Shown: positions 42,110 through 51,174 of the stretch, one piece after another
Numbering within the stretch: position 1 is the stretch's first letter
How the letters are laid out: every line of letters starts with the position of its first letter
Assembly (NCBI RefSeq): GCF_026342015.1
Contig: NZ_JAPENL010000001.1
Coordinates: forward strand, 620,001-684,000
DNA: 64,000 nt
Source: Micromonospora lupini
GTDB taxonomy: Bacteria; Actinomycetota; Actinomycetes; Mycobacteriales; Micromonosporaceae
Direction of reading: 5' to 3'
Notes under the pieces: generated by a model
The model's input: the letters and a program-made list of their open reading frames with translations, nothing else
Databases searched by the model: none
Told to the model about the DNA's origin: nothing
Position numbers and translations under genes: made by a program

Positions 42110-43372
42110 ATGAGGGCATCGCACCTCGTACGCCCCAGTCTGGCGCTGCTGCTCGCCGCGGGGCTGAGCACGCTCGCGACCCCGGCCGGCGCCGCCCAGG
42201 CCGCCTCCGCGACGACGTCCGCGTCGGCGGCGGACTCCGCGCTCACCGTCACCTCGACCGAGCAGCTCGCCCCCGGCGTCACGTACGACTCGTTCCGGGT
42301 GGACACCCCGCGCGGCGCCACCGTCGGCTACCTGCTCACCGCCGACCTGCGCAGGAACAAGGTATCGCTTGACCTCCTGCACCCGGACACCGTGGCGCAG
42401 CGCCAGGTCGTCTCGGCGATGACCAACGCGCAGGGCGCCATCGCCGGCGTGAACGGGGACTTCTTCAACATCAGCGAGACGCACGCCGGGGTCGCGCCGA
42501 CCGGCTCGTCCTCCGGCCCGGAGATCGCCGACGGGGAGCAGCTCAAGTTCGCCGTACCGACCGCCCAGCGTTTCGGCCCCGGCCTCGCCCCCGGCACCTC
42601 GACCCGGGACGTGTTCGGCGTGGGCGCGAACGGCAGGGCCCGCGTCGACACCCTGAGCCTGGCCGGCGAGGTCCGCAGCCGCAAGGGCACTGTCACCCTC
42701 AGTGGCCTCAACCAGTACGCGCTCCCGGTCGGCGGCGTCGGGCTGTTCACCGCCGCGTGGGGCGCGGCCTCCCGGGTACGGTCGACCTGCGGCAGCGACA
42801 CCAACCGCAACGACCCGTGCAGCACCCACACCTATGAGGTGACGGTCCGCCGCGGTGTGGTGACCGCTGTGGGCCAGACGCCCGGCGCGGGCGCGATCCC
42901 CGCCGACACCGAGGTGCTCGTCGGCCGCGAGGGTGGCGCCGACGCGCTCGACGACCTGGCCGTCGGCGACCGGGTGCAGGTGCGCGAGAGGCTCGCCTCC
43001 GCCGGCGCGCCCAAGCTGACGTTCGCGGTCGGCGGCGCGCCGATCCTGCGCGACGGCGCGCCCCTCGCGGGCCTCGACGCCACGACCGCCGCCGTGCGCA
43101 GCGCGGCCGGCGTCAGCCCGGACGGCAGGACTGTGTACCTCGTCGCGCTGGCCGGCCGTGCCCCCGCCAGCGTCGGCCTCACCATCGCCGAACTCGCCGA
43201 TCTGATGCGGACGCTCGGCGCGCACGCCGCCGTCAACCTCGACGGCGGAGGCTCGACCACTGTCGCCGTCCGTGAGCCGGGCCAGGCCGCGGCCACCGCC
43301 CGCAACAGTCCCTCCGACGGTACGGAGCGCGCGGTCGCCAACGGCATCGGCATCTTCGTCGGCCGCCACTGA
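42110..43372 (+). CDS. Secreted phosphodiester glycosidase (NAGPA-domain) family protein
   Basis: The 420-residue protein has a signal peptide (LVRPSLALLLAAGLSTLATPAGAAQA) and a C-terminal NAGPA-type domain with AGVNGDFFNISETHAGVAPTG, VFGVGANGRARVD, LIT-like TIAELADLMRTLGAHAAVNLDGGGSTT and ERAVANGIGIF. Such proteins hydrolyse sugar-phosphodiester bonds; bacterial members act on exopolysaccharide or wall teichoic acid-type material. GAAAGGAG precedes the ATG. It is followed by a terminator. Confidence 0.88.
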   Translation: MRASHLVRPSLALLLAAGLSTLATPAGAAQAASATTSASAADSALTVTSTEQLAPGVTYDSFRVDTPRGATVGYLLTADLRRNKVSLDLLHPDTVAQRQVVSAMTNAQGAIAGVNGDFFNISETHAGVAPTGSSSGPEIADGEQLKFAVPTAQRFGPGLAPGTSTRDVFGVGANGRARVDTLSLAGEVRSRKGTVTLSGLNQYALPVGGVGLFTAAWGAASRVRSTCGSDTNRNDPCSTHTYEVTVRRGVVTAVGQTPGAGAIPADTEVLVGREGGADALDDLAVGDRVQVRERLASAGAPKLTFAVGGAPILRDGAPLAGLDATTAAVRSAAGVSPDGRTVYLVALAGRAPASVGLTIAELADLMRTLGAHAAVNLDGGGSTTVAVREPGQAAATARNSPSDGTERAVANGIGIFVGRH

Positions 43373-43386
43373 TCGATCCGTCGAGT

Positions 43387-43421
43387 CCCGCCCCGCCCGG
43401 TCAGCACACCGGGGGGGCGGG
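43387..43421 (+). terminator. Hairpin terminator after the phosphodiester glycosidase gene
   Basis: A 14-bp stem with one bulged G (43387-43401 with 43408-43421) begins 14 nt after the stop. Confidence 0.65.
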
Positions 43422-43574
43422 TGCCGTTGTGGTGACCGCGCACCGACGGTGAGCGAAGGGGTCTCGGCGCAGCGACACATGTGCAACTCTGGCTACGCTC
43501 CGCATCTCGCGTACCCCGTCAGGCGCCGGCACACCGCGCGACGCCGGTCTGCCGTCGTCCCCTCGGAGGAACCC

Positions 43575-45158
43575 GTGCCGCATCCATCTCCCCCACGACG
43601 CCTGTTGGCCGGGATCGCCGTGGTCGGCCTGCTCGCCACCGCGTCCGCCGGCGTCCGACCCGTCGCGGCCGTCGGCGCCCCCGCCCCACCCGTCGCGGCC
43701 CTCGGCCTCTACGCCAACAGCGCGATCGTGGCCCCGGGCGGCCCGCAGAAGTGGGTGGCGCTGCACTCGCTGGCCCCGCAGTCCCTCGGCACCTACACGG
43801 TGCGGGTGGACCGCAGCGCGGTCACCGCGTTCGCCGACGTCCGCGAGGGCGAGGGGCGCAGCACCTGCACGACCCAGGGCCCCGTCATCACCTGCACCGT
43901 GGACGGCGCCAACGAGCCGGATCAGGACCTGCTCACCCTGGGTGTGACCGCGCGCGCCGGCGCTGAGGTGGGCCGAAGCGGCGAGCTGGCGTTGACTGTC
44001 ACCGCCCCGGGGGTGGGCACCGCGACCTACCGCTCGACGGTCAGCATCGGCGAGGGGGTGGACCTCGCCACCGCGTCCGACCTGGAGCTGAACGGCACTC
44101 TCGGGTCCACCGTCGGCGTGCCGCTCTCGGTGACGAACCGGGGCGCGACGACGGCGCGGGGCCTGGTGCTCTACCTGTACGGCTTCAACGGGATGGCCCC
44201 GGGCAAACGCTACGAGAACTGTGAGTACACCGACCTCGACCTGGACAACAGCGCCTTCGCCTGCACGTTCGACAACTCGCTCGCGCCCGGCGAGACGCTC
44301 GGCGTCGACCCCACGTTCGCCGGCACTGTCGGCGCCGACACGTGGGCGCCCAACCTGTACTACAACTTCGCCTACTGGTTCACCCCGGCCGACTGGGCGG
44401 AGTTCCAGTCGCAGTACCGGCCGGCCGCGCCGCTGGGCCCCAAGGGCTCCGACCCGGCGCTGACGCTGGTGCCGGCCACCGGCACGTCTGCCCGCGCGCT
44501 CGGGCAGACCGACACCCGCTTCGTGAACAACGACACCACGATCACGCTGAGCGTGGCCGGTGACCAGCGCGCAGACGTCGCCGCCGTCGGCGCCACCGTC
44601 ACCGGCGCCGTCGGCGCCACCGCCGCGATGACTGTCGGCTTCGCCAACAACGGCCCGGCCCGTGCCGGGGACCCCGGCCAGCAGGGGCTCGTGGTCGTGA
44701 CCACTGTGACCCTGCCCGCCGGCGTCACCGCGGTCAGCGTGTCGACGTCCTGTGTCGACCCGACTGACGAGCAGTGGCGTCCGGGCAAGCCCGGCGCGCG
44801 GCTCTACGAGTGCTCCGCCCTCGGTGGCGTCGCCCGGGGCGAGCGGATGGGCTTCGAATTCGGGCTACGGATCGACCGGGCCGGCAGCCAGACCGGCGGC
44901 GTCGCGCTGGGGACCCGCTCCGGGTCGGGCCCGATCGCGGACCTGAAGCCCGCCAACGACACCGCCAAGATCCTGATCAATCCGCGCGGCAACGGTGGTG
45001 GTAGCGGCAACGGCAACGGCGGCGGCGGTGGGGGAGACGGCGGTTCGCTGCCGATCACCGGGGCCTCCACCGGCGTGATCGCGGGCCTCGGCGTTCTCCT
45101 GGTAGTCCTCGGGATGGCCGGCTACCTGCTGGCCCGCCGCACCCGCTTCGACGCCTGA
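43575..45158 (+). CDS. LPxTG-anchored surface protein with DUF11-like repeats
   Basis: The 527-residue protein has a signal peptide (LLAGIAVVGLLATASAGVRPVAA), several Ig-like beta-rich segments typical of DUF11/CARDB wall proteins (LTVTAPGVGTATYRSTVSIG; LSVTNRGATTARGLVLYLYG; AMTVGFANNGPARAGD), a Gly/Asn-rich spacer and the sortase signal LPITG at 492-496, a membrane helix and RRTRF at the end. It is probably joined to peptidoglycan by a class E or A sortase. GTG 43575 has GGAGGA upstream. The ligand is unknown. Confidence 0.88.
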   Translation: MPHPSPPRRLLAGIAVVGLLATASAGVRPVAAVGAPAPPVAALGLYANSAIVAPGGPQKWVALHSLAPQSLGTYTVRVDRSAVTAFADVREGEGRSTCTTQGPVITCTVDGANEPDQDLLTLGVTARAGAEVGRSGELALTVTAPGVGTATYRSTVSIGEGVDLATASDLELNGTLGSTVGVPLSVTNRGATTARGLVLYLYGFNGMAPGKRYENCEYTDLDLDNSAFACTFDNSLAPGETLGVDPTFAGTVGADTWAPNLYYNFAYWFTPADWAEFQSQYRPAAPLGPKGSDPALTLVPATGTSARALGQTDTRFVNNDTTITLSVAGDQRADVAAVGATVTGAVGATAAMTVGFANNGPARAGDPGQQGLVVVTTVTLPAGVTAVSVSTSCVDPTDEQWRPGKPGARLYECSALGGVARGERMGFEFGLRIDRAGSQTGGVALGTRSGSGPIADLKPANDTAKILINPRGNGGGSGNGNGGGGGGDGGSLPITGASTGVIAGLGVLLVVLGMAGYLLARRTRFDA

Positions 45159-45162
45159 GGTC

Positions 45163-45199
45163 GGCGCGGCCGGCGCCCTGCTCGGGCACCGGCCGCGCC
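45163..45199. terminator. Hairpin terminator between the LPxTG gene and the convergent methyltransferase
   Basis: A 16-bp stem with one mismatch (45163-45178 with 45184-45199) and a 5-nt loop is followed by CACACTTTCTTCC on the plus strand. Confidence 0.7.
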
Positions 45200-45271
45200 A
45201 CACTTTCTTCCTAGGATGCTGTAGGGGGTGTGCGACCCCCCACCGACACCCACCACGGCCCGGGGAGTGGC

Positions 45272-46075
45272 CTACCTGGCCCGCCGACCCCGTGTCGACA
45301 CGAAGTGGTACGACATGACGGCGAACGAAGGGTCGCGCACCAGTCGCCGGAAGGCGGTGAGCTGCTGGGGCGACAGCCCCGCCGCCAGCAGGTCCGGCTC
45401 CAGCTGACGGGAGTTCGTCTCGTAGAGCGACGTGCCTGTCGACCCGCCGGCCCAGCTCTGCGAGTGGGTGCAGGTGTCCACGTCGGTGAGGCCGGCGAGG
45501 ATCATCTCGGTGTGCACGTCCTGCGCCCACCCCAGGTCGGCGCCGTGGTCCTGCAGCACACCCATCATGGTGTCCATCACCTGCGCGAACAGCTTCGCGG
45601 CGTCGTCGCTCGGCGCGTGCAGCACCCGCACCGGCGTCGTGCAGTCGAACTCCTCGACGAGCAGCCAGCCGCCGGGCGTCAGCGCGCCGGCGAGGGTGCG
45701 CAGGACCCGTCGGCGCTCGGGCAGGTGCAGCAGCACGAGACGGGCGTGGACCAGGTCGAACGCGTCCCCGGGCGGCAGGTCGGTGCGGACGTCGTGTCGG
45801 CGTACTGTCACGTTGCCGTCCGCCCGCAGGTGCGTGGGGTCGATGTCGGTGGCCAGCACGCCGCCGTCCGGGCCGACCGCGCGGGCGATCCGCCGGGCCA
45901 TCGAGCCGCCACCGGCCCCGACCTCCCAGCAGGTCGACCCGAGGCGCAGCACCGGGCGAGCCAGGCGACGCATCGTGATCGGGTCCAGGAAGGACTCCAG
46001 CGCCCGCATCTGCGGGACCGCGTCCGGTGCGCCGTTGTCGAAGGTGTACGCGCCATCGCTTGTGGGAGTCGCCAT
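45272..46075 (-). CDS. Class I SAM-dependent methyltransferase
   Basis: The 267-residue protein has the SAM motif CWEVGAGGGSMARRIA, ATDIDPTHL, VRTDLPPGDAFDLVHARLVLLHLPERRRVLR and the post-II segment LTPGGWLLVEEFD. It resembles small-molecule or polyketide-type methyltransferases; the substrate is unknown. GGAGAGG lies before the ATG. It follows livF by 33 nt on the same strand, so it is probably the last gene of the transporter operon. Confidence 0.87.
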   Translation of the reverse strand: MATPTSDGAYTFDNGAPDAVPQMRALESFLDPITMRRLARPVLRLGSTCWEVGAGGGSMARRIARAVGPDGGVLATDIDPTHLRADGNVTVRRHDVRTDLPPGDAFDLVHARLVLLHLPERRRVLRTLAGALTPGGWLLVEEFDCTTPVRVLHAPSDDAAKLFAQVMDTMMGVLQDHGADLGWAQDVHTEMILAGLTDVDTCTHSQSWAGGSTGTSLYETNSRQLEPDLLAAGLSPQQLTAFRRLVRDPSFAVMSYHFVSTRGRRAR

Positions 46076-46108
46076 CGTCTTCTGCCTCTCCGTGGGGAAA
46101 CGGGGGAC

Positions 46109-46879
46109 CTACGGGGTGTCGGCCCAGAGCCGAGGGGTCGATCGGTGGGCCGGGGGCGGCGGCGTGGCGGCGATGCTGACGATCGCCTCCAGCGAGCCCG
46201 GGTCGCTGCGCGCCTCGGCGGTCGGCCTGTCGTAGACGACCCGGCCGTACTCCAGCACCGCCACCCGGTCGGCGATCTCGATCGCGTGGCGGAGCTGCTG
46301 TTCGACGAGCAGCACTGTCAACCCGCCGGCGGCCAGGTGCCCGATGAGGTCGCGGACCCGCGCGGCCAGGTCGGGGGCGAGCCCCTCACAGGGCTCGTCG
46401 AGCAGCAGCACCAGTGGTTGTCCGAGCAGCGCGCGGGCGATGGCCAGCATCTGCTGCTCACCGCCGGAGAGTTCGCAGCCGCGGTGCCGCAGCCGTGCCG
46501 CGAGCCGGGGCAGCAGTTCGAGGATCCGGGGCACCGTCCAGCCCTCACCGCCGGGTGTCGCGGCCCGCCACGGCGACGCCGCCAGGACGAGGTGCTCGGC
46601 CACCGTCAACCGGGAGAAGACCCGCCGGCCCTGCGGGACGAGTCCGACACCGGACTGGGCGACCCGGTGGGGTTGCCGCCCGGCCACGTGGACGCCGCCG
46701 ATCTCGATGCGTCCACTGGAGGCGCGTACCAGCCCGGCGATCGTGTGCACGAGGGTGCTCTTGCCAGCCCCGTTGCGGCCCACCACGGCCTGGATGCTGC
46801 CCGGGTGCACCCGGAGGTCCACCTCGTGCAGCACGATCCCTCCGGCGTAGCCGGCGCAGAGCCGCTCGACGTACAGCAT
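46109..46879 (-). CDS. livF: Branched-chain amino acid-type ABC importer ATPase LivF
   Basis: The 256-residue ATPase has Walker A GRNGAGKST, Q-loop VPQGRRVF, signature LSGGEQQMLAIARAL, Walker B LVLLLDEP and H-loop LLVEQQLRHA. It is one of two ATPases of a HAAT (Liv/Urt) importer. Its ATG overlaps the livG stop by one base. The C-terminal Pro-rich tail is an extension. Confidence 0.93.
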   Translation of the reverse strand: MLYVERLCAGYAGGIVLHEVDLRVHPGSIQAVVGRNGAGKSTLVHTIAGLVRASSGRIEIGGVHVAGRQPHRVAQSGVGLVPQGRRVFSRLTVAEHLVLAASPWRAATPGGEGWTVPRILELLPRLAARLRHRGCELSGGEQQMLAIARALLGQPLVLLLDEPCEGLAPDLAARVRDLIGHLAAGGLTVLLVEQQLRHAIEIADRVAVLEYGRVVYDRPTAEARSDPGSLEAIVSIAATPPPPAHRSTPRLWADTP

Positions 46880-47622
46880 CAGGACACCCCGTCGGCGTAG
46901 GCCCGCCGCACCAGGGGCGAGGTACGGATCTCGTCAGGTGTGCCGGCGGCCACCGTCCGGCCGTCGCGCAGCACGGTGACGGTGTCGCAGAGGGCGTACA
47001 CCAGGTCCAGGTGGTGCTCGACGAGCAGCACGGCGACCTGCCGGGGCAGCGCCGCCAGCAGCTCGGCCAGCCGGGCGACCTCGGTGGCCGACAGCCCGGC
47101 CGCGGGTTCGTCGAGCAGCAGCAGGCGGGGACGGCCGGCGAGGGCCATCGCGATCTCCAACTGCCGGCGCTGCCCGTGCGCGAGGTGACCGGCGGGCACC
47201 GTCGCGAGATCGGACAGGCCCAGTTGGTCGAGCAGCCCGGCGGCGAGCCGGCGGGCCGCGCCCCGGGTTCCACCGGGCCACCACCTGCGGTGTCGGACGG
47301 TTCGGGGCAGGGCGGCGACCTCGACGTTCTCGATCGCGGTGAGGGTCGCGAAGACCGCCGGTCGCTGGTGGGTCCGGTTGATGCCGCGCCGCGCCCGTGC
47401 CGCCGGGCCGAGCCGGCTGACATCGCGTCCGGCGAAGCGGACCGTGCCGCGCTGCGGCCGTGTCGTCGCGCCGAGCACGTTGAGCAGAGTGGTCTTGCCG
47501 GCCCCGTTGGGCCCGATCAGGGCGTGTCGCTGACCGTCGTGCACGCACAGGTCGACGTCGGTGAGCGCGGCGAGCGAGCCGTACCGCACGCTGATCTTCT
47601 CGGCGCTCAGCAGGCAGTTCAT
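46879..47622 (-). CDS. livG: Branched-chain amino acid-type ABC importer ATPase LivG
   Basis: The 247-residue ATPase has Walker A GPNGAGKTT, the LivG-specific INRTHQRPAVF region, a degenerate signature (AHGQRRQLEIAMAL instead of LSGGQ), Walker B LLLLDEPAAGL and VEHHLDLV. The signature change from S-G-G to A-H-G is unusual but occurs in LivG proteins. ATG 47622 overlaps the livM stop by 4 nt. Confidence 0.92.
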   Translation of the reverse strand: MNCLLSAEKISVRYGSLAALTDVDLCVHDGQRHALIGPNGAGKTTLLNVLGATTRPQRGTVRFAGRDVSRLGPAARARRGINRTHQRPAVFATLTAIENVEVAALPRTVRHRRWWPGGTRGAARRLAAGLLDQLGLSDLATVPAGHLAHGQRRQLEIAMALAGRPRLLLLDEPAAGLSATEVARLAELLAALPRQVAVLLVEHHLDLVYALCDTVTVLRDGRTVAAGTPDEIRTSPLVRRAYADGVS

Positions 47623-48632
47623 ACGCGCAGCTCCGGCGTCACGTCGCGGTCGCGGGTGGGCGTCGCGTCCGGTGGGCGCGGCGCGGGGATCGGTCGCGGA
47701 CGGCGGGCCCGGGTGACGCCTGTGGGCAGCAGGTAGACAGTCGCCACGAACAGCGCGCCCAGCACCAGCGGCGCGTGACCGGGCAGCACCCCGAACAACC
47801 AGTCGCGTACGGCGATGACGAGGACCGCGCCGACCAGCGCGCCGCCGACCGAGGCGGTGCCGCCGATGACGACGCCGAGCAGGAGCAGCGCGGAGGTGTC
47901 GAAGCCGAAGTCGGCGGGGGAGATGTACTGCTGGGCGACGACGAGCAGGGAGCCGGCGGCGCCGGCGATCGCCCCGGCGGCGACGTGCGCGCCGGACAGG
48001 TACAACGGCACACGGTGCCCGCTGGCCCGCAGCCGCATCTCGTCGTCCCGGCCGGCGCGCAGCAGCACCCCCGCCCGGGTCCGCAGCAGAAGCAGGACCG
48101 CGCCGACGAGTGTCGCCACGACGACGAGCGTGTAGAGATAGCGGGCCTGGTCGGTGACCAGTACCGGCAGTCCCCAGAAGGGACGGACCCCGGCGATGCC
48201 GGCCAGGCCGTCCGTGCCGCCGGTCACCGACCGCCAGCGCCCGAGGACTGTCACGGCGAGTTCGCCGACGGCCAGGGTGATCATCAGGACGATGACGCCC
48301 CGGGCCGGGACGACAAGCGGCAGGGTCACGGCGGCGAGCGTCGCGCCGGCCAGGGCCGCCACGGCGACCTGCACGACGCCGACGTCGGAGACCTGGCTGC
48401 CGAGCACCGCGCTGGCGTACGCGCCGGCCGCGTACGGCGCGGTCTGGCCCAGGGTGGGCATGCCGGCGACGCCGGTGAGCAGCGCCACGCTCACCCCGAC
48501 CAGGCCCAGCGCCAGCGTCCGGGCCAGGATCGCCGCGGTGTAGTCGTCCACCACCCACGGCGCCACCAGCAGGCCGGCCAGGACGAGCGTCGCGACGGCG
48601 GCGCGTACCCGGCGCAGCACCTCGTCCCTCAC
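47619..48632 (-). CDS. livM: Branched-chain amino acid-type ABC importer permease LivM
   Basis: The 337-residue permease has about ten membrane segments and the LivM landmarks GQTAPYAAGAYASAVLG, VPARGVIVLMITLAVGEL, GTDGLAGI, RDDEMRLRASGHRVPLY and GGTASVGGALVGA (EAA-like loop region). The last ~35 residues are a Pro/Arg-rich cytoplasmic tail. GTG 48632 overlaps livH by 4 nt. Confidence 0.92.
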   Translation of the reverse strand: MRDEVLRRVRAAVATLVLAGLLVAPWVVDDYTAAILARTLALGLVGVSVALLTGVAGMPTLGQTAPYAAGAYASAVLGSQVSDVGVVQVAVAALAGATLAAVTLPLVVPARGVIVLMITLAVGELAVTVLGRWRSVTGGTDGLAGIAGVRPFWGLPVLVTDQARYLYTLVVVATLVGAVLLLLRTRAGVLLRAGRDDEMRLRASGHRVPLYLSGAHVAAGAIAGAAGSLLVVAQQYISPADFGFDTSALLLLGVVIGGTASVGGALVGAVLVIAVRDWLFGVLPGHAPLVLGALFVATVYLLPTGVTRARRPRPIPAPRPPDATPTRDRDVTPELRV

Positions 48633-49525
48633 GTCGCCACCCAGCGCAGGGCCAGACCGCGTGCCCGCACGGCGAGCACGGCGGCCATGGCGGCGAACAG
48701 CAGGAACGGGGCGGCGGACGGCAGCAGCGCCACGCCCAGGGTCTGGATCTCGCCGATCGCCAGCGCCGCGAGCAGGGTGCCCACCATGGACCCGAGGCCG
48801 CCGAGGACGACGACCACGAGCGACAGCAGCAGCACCGTGTCCGCGGTGTCCGCGCCGGGGCCGATGATGGGCGCGCCCAGGACCCCGGCCGCGCCGGCCA
48901 GCGCGCCACCCGCGGCGAGCACACCCACCCTGATCCGCGTCGGGCTCACGCCCAGGCACGCGACCATCTCCGGGTCGTCCACGGCGGCGCGGACAAGCAT
49001 CCCGGCCCGGGTCCGCCGCACCGTCAGGTAGAGCCCGGCGGCGAGCGCGGCGGCCACCACGATGAACACCAGCCGGTACGCGGCGTAGCGGTGCCCGGCG
49101 ACCTGCACCGACCCGTCGAGGGCGGCGGGCACCAGGACCTGCGGATCGTCGGGGCCGAAGCCGGCGACGAGCAGGCTGCCGCCGGCCAGCGCCACCCCGA
49201 AGGTCAGCAGCGCCTGGGTGAGATGGTTGCCGGTGGCGACAGGCGTGAGCAGGCCGGCGAGCAGCACACCCGCCGCGGCGGCGGCCAGCACGCCGACGCC
49301 CAGCGCCAGGGCCAGGCTCGTCCAGCCGCCGTCGAGCACCGCCGCGGCGGTGTAGCCGCCGATCGCGTAGAGCATGCCGTGCGCCAGGTTGAGGATGTTG
49401 GCGACGCCGAAACAGAAGACCAGGCCCGCCGCCGCCACGAAGACGAGCAGCCCGTAGGCGACACCGTCCAGCGCCGGGATGACGTACGGGTCGATCCGGT
49501 TCGGGCCGGCCGCCACCGCGATCAC
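48629..49525 (-). CDS. livH: Branched-chain amino acid-type ABC importer permease LivH
   Basis: The 298-residue permease has about eight membrane segments with the LivH motifs VANILNLAHGMLYAIGGYTA, RTRAGMLVRAAVDDPEMVACLGVSPTRIR, and VVVLGGLGSMVGTLLAALAIGEIQTLG. ATG 49525 overlaps the stop of the binding-protein gene by 4 nt. Confidence 0.93.
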   Translation of the reverse strand: MIAVAAGPNRIDPYVIPALDGVAYGLLVFVAAAGLVFCFGVANILNLAHGMLYAIGGYTAAAVLDGGWTSLALALGVGVLAAAAAGVLLAGLLTPVATGNHLTQALLTFGVALAGGSLLVAGFGPDDPQVLVPAALDGSVQVAGHRYAAYRLVFIVVAAALAAGLYLTVRRTRAGMLVRAAVDDPEMVACLGVSPTRIRVGVLAAGGALAGAAGVLGAPIIGPGADTADTVLLLSLVVVVLGGLGSMVGTLLAALAIGEIQTLGVALLPSAAPFLLFAAMAAVLAVRARGLALRWVAT

Positions 49526-50715
49526 CGGCCGATGGTCGCGAGGTCACCCACGACTGTGTTGGACAGCGCCCGGCCGTCCTGACGGACCTGACGCAGGTAC
49601 CACTTCTGCACGGGCGAGTGCGTGACGGTGGAGAACTGCCACGCGCCGCGCGGGCTGGCGATCTGCCCGAGCGTGCCGATCTGCGCGTTGATCGCCTCCG
49701 GCGTCGGGTCGCTCCCGGCGGCCTCGATGGCCCGGTCGAGCACCGCGGCCGCGTCGTACGACGCCAGGGCGTACGTGGTCGGCGACCCGTCGTGCTTGGC
49801 CTTCCACGCCGCGACGAAGCCACGGTTCTCGGCGTTGTCGAGGTCGGGGGAGTAGTTGAGCACCGAGAAGATGTCCCGGGCCGCCTCGCCCTGCGCGTTG
49901 AGCACGCCGCCCTCGGTGAGGAACCCCGCCGCGTACAGGGGAATGTCCTTGATCTCGGACTGCGCGTACTGCTTGACGAAGTCGACGGCGGCGCTGCCGG
50001 CGTAGAAGGTGTAGACCGCCTGCGCGCCGGACGCCTTGATCCGGGCGAAGTACGGCGTGAAGTTGGTGGTGGCCGGGAACGGGGTGAAGGTGGTCTTGCC
50101 GTCGGGGTTGGCGAGCGTCCCGCCGGCCTTGGCGAACGCCTCGGTGAAGCCGCGCAGCTCGTCCCAGCCGCCCTGGTAGTCGGGGCCGATGGCGTACACC
50201 GAGCCCTTGACGTTGTCGCGGACGTGCTGGGCGATGGCGGCGCCCGGCTCGTCGGAGAGGTACGAGGTGTGCCAGACCCGGGAGACGTCCTTGATCTCCG
50301 GCCGGCCGTTGGAGCCGACGAGCGGGACCTTGGTCTCCTGGAGCAGGGGGTAGACGCCGGCGACCGAGCCGCCGCCGACGATGCCGGTGAGCGCGGCCAC
50401 CCGGTCCTGTTTGAGCAGCTTGGTCGCCGCGGGCACGGCGGTCGCGGCGCCGTTGCCCTCGTCGGCGACGACCAGGTCGACCTGTCGGCCGCCGAGCTTG
50501 CCGTCGTGCGTGTCCAGGTACAGCTCGAAGCCGTCGCGGATCTCCTTGCCGACGGACTGGTACGTCCCGGACAGCGAGGCGAGCAGACCGATCTTGATGG
50601 TTCCGCCGCCGGTCGTGCCGGGCTCGTCGGCGGCGCAGGCTGTGCTCGCGGTGAGCACGAGCGCCAGCAGCCCGGCGGCGAGGGCACGGCTGCGCGCGGG
50701 GGTGGTGAGGGACAT
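49522..50715 (-). CDS. ABC importer substrate-binding lipoprotein (Liv/urea type)
   Basis: The 397-residue type I periplasmic-binding protein has a lipoprotein signal (LAAGLLALVLTASTAC) with the modified Cys in STAC, then IKIGLLASLSGTYQSVGKEIRDGFELYL, VVADEGNGAATAVPAATKLL, ALTGIVGGGSVAGVYPL, and TFYAGSAAVDFVKQYAQ. It supplies the LivHMGF permease with amino acid, amide, urea or a related ligand; the ligand cannot be read from the sequence. GGAG lies upstream of ATG 50715. It follows the roadblock gene by 38 nt. Confidence 0.92.
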   Translation of the reverse strand: MSLTTPARSRALAAGLLALVLTASTACAADEPGTTGGGTIKIGLLASLSGTYQSVGKEIRDGFELYLDTHDGKLGGRQVDLVVADEGNGAATAVPAATKLLKQDRVAALTGIVGGGSVAGVYPLLQETKVPLVGSNGRPEIKDVSRVWHTSYLSDEPGAAIAQHVRDNVKGSVYAIGPDYQGGWDELRGFTEAFAKAGGTLANPDGKTTFTPFPATTNFTPYFARIKASGAQAVYTFYAGSAAVDFVKQYAQSEIKDIPLYAAGFLTEGGVLNAQGEAARDIFSVLNYSPDLDNAENRGFVAAWKAKHDGSPTTYALASYDAAAVLDRAIEAAGSDPTPEAINAQIGTLGQIASPRGAWQFSTVTHSPVQKWYLRQVRQDGRALSNTVVGDLATIGR

Positions 50716-50753
50716 GTCGTCTCCAGGGGAAGGGGAGGGTCTGTCGGTGGGGG

Positions 50754-51158
50754 TCAACGGCTGCGGGCGAGCGCCGCACGGGCCGCGGGGGTCAGGGCGT
50801 CGCCGATCCGGTTGGCAAGCTCGGTCATCTCGTAGGAGACCTTGCCCACGTCGCACTCGGGCGCGGCGAGCACCAGCAGCGACGCCCCGTCGTTGAAGGC
50901 CATGGAGAACATGAAACCGCCTTCGAGCTGGGTGACGTTGGAGATCACCGCCCCGGCGTCGAAGAACGCCGCCGCGCCCCGCAGCAGGCTGACCAGGCCG
51001 CTGCCGGTCGCGGCGAGCTGGTCGGCCCGGTCCGGTGGCAGGTCGCGGGTGGCGGCCACCATCAGGCCGTCGCTGGAGATGGCGATCGCATGGCTGACCT
51101 CGGTCGCGCGTTCGGCGAAGCTGTCCAGCAGCCAGCCGAGATCCTGGTGGTCGGTCAC
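50754..51158 (-). CDS. Roadblock/LC7-domain protein
   Basis: The 134-residue protein matches the small regulators of actinobacterial conservons (CvnB-like): LGWLLDSFAERATEVSHAIAISSDGLMVAATRDLPPDRADQLAA, SLLRGAAAFFDAGAVI and DVGKVSYEMTELANRIGDALTP. These usually work with a CvnA kinase, a DUF742 protein and a small GTPase. Here the kinase gene is 16 nt upstream but no DUF742 or GTPase gene follows; a Liv transporter comes instead. GTG start with AGGGAG upstream. Confidence 0.9.
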   Translation of the reverse strand: MTDHQDLGWLLDSFAERATEVSHAIAISSDGLMVAATRDLPPDRADQLAATGSGLVSLLRGAAAFFDAGAVISNVTQLEGGFMFSMAFNDGASLLVLAAPECDVGKVSYEMTELANRIGDALTPAARAALARSR

Positions 51159-51174
51159 GTGCTCTCCCTGTCGG